In this document: piece after piece, positions 63,277 to 64,000 of the stretch
Numbering within the stretch: the first letter of the stretch is position 1
Layout of the letters: the number at the start of each line of letters is the position of its first letter
Assembly: GCA_039566865.1 (NCBI GenBank)
Contig: CM076959.1
Location: forward strand, 18,336,501-18,400,500
Source of the DNA: Aurelia coerulea
Taxonomy: Eukaryota > Cnidaria > Scyphozoa > Semaeostomeae > Ulmaridae
Length of the DNA stretch: 64,000 nucleotides
Direction: 5' to 3'
Position numbers and translations under genes: made by a program
The notes under the pieces: model-generated
The model's database searches: none
Seen by the model: only the letters and a program-made list of their open reading frames with translations
What the model was told of the DNA's origin: nothing

Positions 63277-63307
63277 GTAATTATTCCAGGTATTTTTTCT
63301 AAGCACG

Positions 63308-63731
63308 GTACATGTATTTTTCTTAAAAGAAACTGCTTATAAGAAACTCAATCATCAGATCGCCAAAAATTAAGAAAATCCAGCAAAATATAACCTAAGA
63401 AACTATTTACGCTGATAAGAAGAGATTCTTGGCATACTATTTTTCACTTTCAATTGTTTCCCGTATCAAATTATTCGGAACGTACTTGTGTAATGTCAAA
63501 ACGCCGAAAAGGCTTCAATTGTCAAGAAAAGATATCTTTCTAGCAATTTCTCATGAGCTCTGCATGCAGTGGAATACTCCCCCGACCGTCAGACCAGGAC
63601 TAAGTCTCGATCAAATACAAGAAACTTCATTTTGGGTATGTATGAGTTTCTTATAAGTAGGGGGGCTAATTATTTTTCAGTAGCCTAAAAGTTTCTTTTA
63701 GGTGGTTTCTTAAATGCGGGGCAATACTGTA
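63308..63731. mobile_element. Second copy of the 62361 MITE family, diverged
   Basis: It shares TGCATGCAGTGGAATACTCC, GACCGTCAGACCAGGACTAA and the right end TTTCTTAAATGCGGGGC..ACTGTA with 62361-62814. The left end TACATGTATTTTTCTTAAAA is eroded. It sits in the first intron of the putative secreted-protein gene. Confidence 0.75.
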
Positions 63732-63849
63732 TCTTATAAACAACGATAATAGACGCACTTTTTGTGAAAAATCTTGGACAAGAAAGGATGGGTCAAAAAT
63801 TAAAATCATACATTTTAGTTGTCCAAATTCCAAAACACGCTAGCCACAG

Positions 63850-63916
63850 TTCGTTCGCAGCGCAAATGCAACATCACAAGAACTTGCTTCGCCTACCTTG
63901 GAGCGGTGGAAGGATG
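63850..63916 (+). CDS. Second exon of the putative secreted protein
   Basis: Acceptor CACGCTAGCCACAG, donor GGATG|GTAAAT. Joined to 63225-63276 in phase it reads VRSQRKCNITRTCFAYLGAV then EG, with two cysteines and an N-glycosylation sequon (NIT), as expected just after a signal peptide. The call rests on splice-site and phase fit, not on homology. Confidence 0.4.
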
Positions 63917-63979
63917 GTAAATAGCTCACACCTATCTTTTATTTCCTTTTTCATTAGTTCATCCGTTTGGTTGCCGCAG

Positions 63980-64000
63980 CTTTATGTATTATTGTTCAAA
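63980..64000 (+). CDS. Possible third exon of the putative secreted protein, cut by window end
   Basis: After a pyrimidine-rich tract, TTGGTTGCCGCAG, the phase fits the previous donor. The split codon becomes Cys, followed by FMYYCS, so another Cys pair would be added. The intron would be only 63 nt. The window ends inside the exon. Confidence 0.3.

Overview
The window is eukaryotic genomic DNA, almost certainly from an invertebrate animal. It is AT-rich, with GT-AG introns of about 0.1-4.3 kb, and it holds the C-terminal two thirds of a clear importin-7/8 (IPO7/RanBP7) gene. The introns are full of palindromic transposon remnants, and there are TTA microsatellites. The species cannot be fixed from sequence alone. 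A marine non-bilaterian such as a cnidarian or sponge fits, but that is only an impression. There are no bacterial-type operons, CRISPR arrays, or recognisable rRNA or tRNA genes.

Layout. (1) 307-23411, plus strand: twenty coding exons of an importin-7/8 orthologue, open at its 5' side, with every intron phase compatible and a stop at 23409-23411. They encode 693 residues: HEAT-repeat superhelix, acidic loop and the conserved C-terminal tail. The introns hold at least seven families of short inverted-repeat elements, a 3.1 kb element with long terminal inverted repeats (20157-23245), and a frameshifted fossil of a hAT/ZMYM-like transposase N-terminus. (2) 23412-26130: intergenic, with diverged tandem repeats, two more copies of an intronic MITE family and a 206-bp palindrome. 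(3) About 26130-62080: a satellite domain of a 69-bp monomer, roughly 344 monomers at 27311-51026 and roughly 74 at 56413-61500. Its core is homogeneous with kilobase-scale higher-order duplications, and both edges are older and decayed. Three insertions of one related element family interrupt it: C (26304-27310), A (51027-51956) and B (51958-56412). All begin TTAACTCCTGCGG and end in a hairpin next to GTAAATG-TT; A and B are bounded by TTAA on both sides. I do not recognise this family, and it is the best candidate here for something undescribed. (4) 62112-62346: a 235-bp near-perfect palindrome, then two copies of a TA-flanked MITE. (5) 63225-64000: the probable start of a second plus-strand gene, with a signal-peptide exon followed by short cysteine-containing exons and leaving the window.

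The importin gene is a housekeeping nuclear transport receptor. The other material is selfish or structural DNA and has no evident functional link to it. The long open frames across the satellite arise because 69 is a multiple of three and should not be read as genes. All element families were recognised by eye from inverted termini and repeated internal sequence, so boundaries are approximate unless exact junction bases are given.
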